Origin: Beggiatoa alba B18LD
Lineage (GTDB): Bacteria > Pseudomonadota > Gammaproteobacteria > Beggiatoales > Beggiatoaceae
Assembly: GCF_000245015.1 (NCBI RefSeq)
Contig: NZ_JH600070.1
Location: forward strand, 4,180,786 to 4,244,785
Direction of reading: 5' to 3'
DNA length: 64,000 bases
The notes below the pieces were generated by a model. It ran no database searches. It saw only the letters and a program-made list of their open reading frames with translations, and had not been told where the DNA came from. Positions within the stretch are counted from its first letter, which is position 1. The number at the start of each line of letters is the position of its first letter. The position numbers and the translations under genes are program-made. Of the stretch, positions 63,103-64,000 are shown one piece after another.

Positions 63103-63939
63103 ATGAGCAAACCTAAACGCCACGTATTCTTTGTTTCTGATAGTACAGGTATTACCGCTAGCACCTTAGGTAAAAGTTTATTAGCCCAGTTTGAAGACAA
63201 TGTCGAGCTTGAGTTTACGACGATTGCTTTTATTCAATCCATTGAACAAATTGAAGATGCCGTCAAAAAAATTAATGAATATGCGAAAACTTCAGAATAT
63301 CGCCCAATCATTGTTGCAACATTGATTGAGTTGGAATATCGACATATTTTAACCAAAGCAAATGCTTTAGTAATTGATATATTTGGGCAATTTATTCAGC
63401 CTTTAGAGCTAGAACTAGGGCTTAAATCTTCCCATGCAATAGGACGGACACATAATTATAGTCGTGGAGAAGAAACGCTATCTTATTATAATCGGATTGA
63501 AGCTATTAATTTTGCCTTGCAACATGACGACGGTGCAAGTATTAAACGCTATGAAGATGCGGAAATTATTTTATTGGGCGTTTCGCGTTCTGGAAAAACA
63601 CCTACTTGCTTGTATTTAGCGATGAATTTCGCAGTTACAGCGGCAAATTATCCATTGGTAGCAGAGGAACTCACAGAAGGATTGCCACCGATTTTGCGCC
63701 CTCATCGACATAAATTATTTGGTTTAACCATCGCACCTGAAAACTTGCAACGCATTCGCCAACAACGTTATCCCAACAGTAGTTATGCCTCGCTAACCAC
63801 GTGTCAAATAGAAGTGCAAAAAATAGAAGCCTTATTCCGTCAGCTTCAAGTTCCTTATATTAATGTGACACATACCTCGATTGAAGAAATTTCTGCGATG
63901 ATTTTAAAGCAAACAGGTTTAAAGCGGTTTTTTAAATAA
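63103..63939 (+). CDS. ppsR: PEP synthase regulatory protein (DUF299)
   Basis: About 278 residues from the chosen start. This bifunctional kinase/phosphorylase inactivates and reactivates PEP synthase by ADP-dependent phosphorylation of a Thr. The P-loop is GVSRSGKTPT (Gly159-Thr166), with HVFFVSDSTGITA at the N-terminus. An upstream frame from 63025 adds unconserved residues. The divergent arrangement with ppsA is standard. Its TAA stop (63937-63939) is the first three bases of a family-A repeat, TAACCTGAGTTTGGCGAG. Confidence 0.94.
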   Translation: MSKPKRHVFFVSDSTGITASTLGKSLLAQFEDNVELEFTTIAFIQSIEQIEDAVKKINEYAKTSEYRPIIVATLIELEYRHILTKANALVIDIFGQFIQPLELELGLKSSHAIGRTHNYSRGEETLSYYNRIEAINFALQHDDGASIKRYEDAEIILLGVSRSGKTPTCLYLAMNFAVTAANYPLVAEELTEGLPPILRPHRHKLFGLTIAPENLQRIRQQRYPNSSYASLTTCQIEVQKIEALFRQLQVPYINVTHTSIEEISAMILKQTGLKRFFK

Positions 63940-64000
63940 CCTGAGTTTGGCGAGTTTAAAAAAAAGACAACAGCTTGTCTGAATCAGAATTTTCAGAATT
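63937..64000. repeat. Family-A repeat, copy A12 (cut by window end)
   Basis: TAACCTGAGTTTGGCGAG, then AAAGACAACAGCTTGTCTGAATC and the first CAGAATTTT units (segments under 20 bases each are AAAGACAACAGC and TTGTCTGAATC). It begins at the ppsR stop codon and runs off the window. Confidence 0.8.

Overview
This window looks like chromosome of a low-G+C gammaproteobacterium, most likely a Beggiatoa-like member of the Thiotrichaceae. Gene content and order support this: divergent fur/bamE, a leuD-leuB-asd-fimV block, SthA, HslU, PrmB and PrmC, LptE, the ppsA/ppsR pair, a class I PHA synthase, a secreted caspase-like protein and an Rpn-type nuclease. The genus is inference; no rRNA is present. Most of the window is vertically inherited housekeeping DNA. 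The accessory material is mainly small repeats between genes.

Layout. 0.2-6 kb: glycosyltransferase, secreted caspase-like protein, DUF599 membrane protein and an orphan membrane histidine kinase. 6-9.3 kb: fur and bamE, a Met-rich exported protein, a Sel1 protein and a Cys-rich DUF2325 protein (the last two behind Fur-box-like sites), and a thioesterase. 9.4-12.8 kb: hemL, a slipin, and a non-coding stretch with two odd tRNA-like genes and strong hairpins. 12.8-15.7 kb: a GNAT-C39 peptidase fusion followed by a RimK-type ATP-grasp ligase. 16.2-22 kb: tandem PfkB kinases (one with a damaged active-site motif), prmB, a REC-histidine kinase, sthA. 22-26 kb: an IS5-type insertion sequence, an Rpn nuclease gene, a CoA-transferase. 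26-30 kb: XdhC-like protein, hslU, and a cold-shock-domain protein with a signal peptide. 30-37.5 kb: fimV, asd, leuB, leuD, tyrS. 37.8-44 kb: phaC, a YejF-like ABC ATPase, a GspB-like protein, a hybrid histidine kinase. 44-54.7 kb: double-domain phytase, aldehyde dehydrogenase, methyltransferase, FxsA, a multi-cluster ferredoxin, glyoxalase, a Tyr-rich exported protein, an AI-2E family transporter. 54.7-64 kb: truD, tRNA-Thr, a DUF4389-ArsR-LEA14 operon, prmC, lptE, an unknown exported protein, ppsA and ppsR.

The most striking feature is an interspersed repeat system. Family A has about twelve copies, usually 190-420 bp. Its ends are inverted copies of TAACCTGAGTTCGGCGAG. Inside are a strong GACCTGCTAGG hairpin with a T-run (an apparent rho-independent terminator) and arrays of 9-bp CAGAATTNN units arranged as a large imperfect palindrome. 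At hemL, one pfkB, gloA and ppsR the terminal TAA of the repeat is the stop codon of the neighbouring gene, and ppsA looks like a degenerate fifth case. Family B is a 73-bp element with TAG(C/T)AAACGTA-type inverted ends. One copy sits inside a family-A hairpin with a TA duplication, as expected for an IS630/Tc1-like MITE. A 923-bp IS5-type element has in turn inserted into another B copy with a TATA duplication. This layered record, with empty sites visible in sister copies, is the best candidate for a little-described system here: mobile terminators that capture gene 3' ends.
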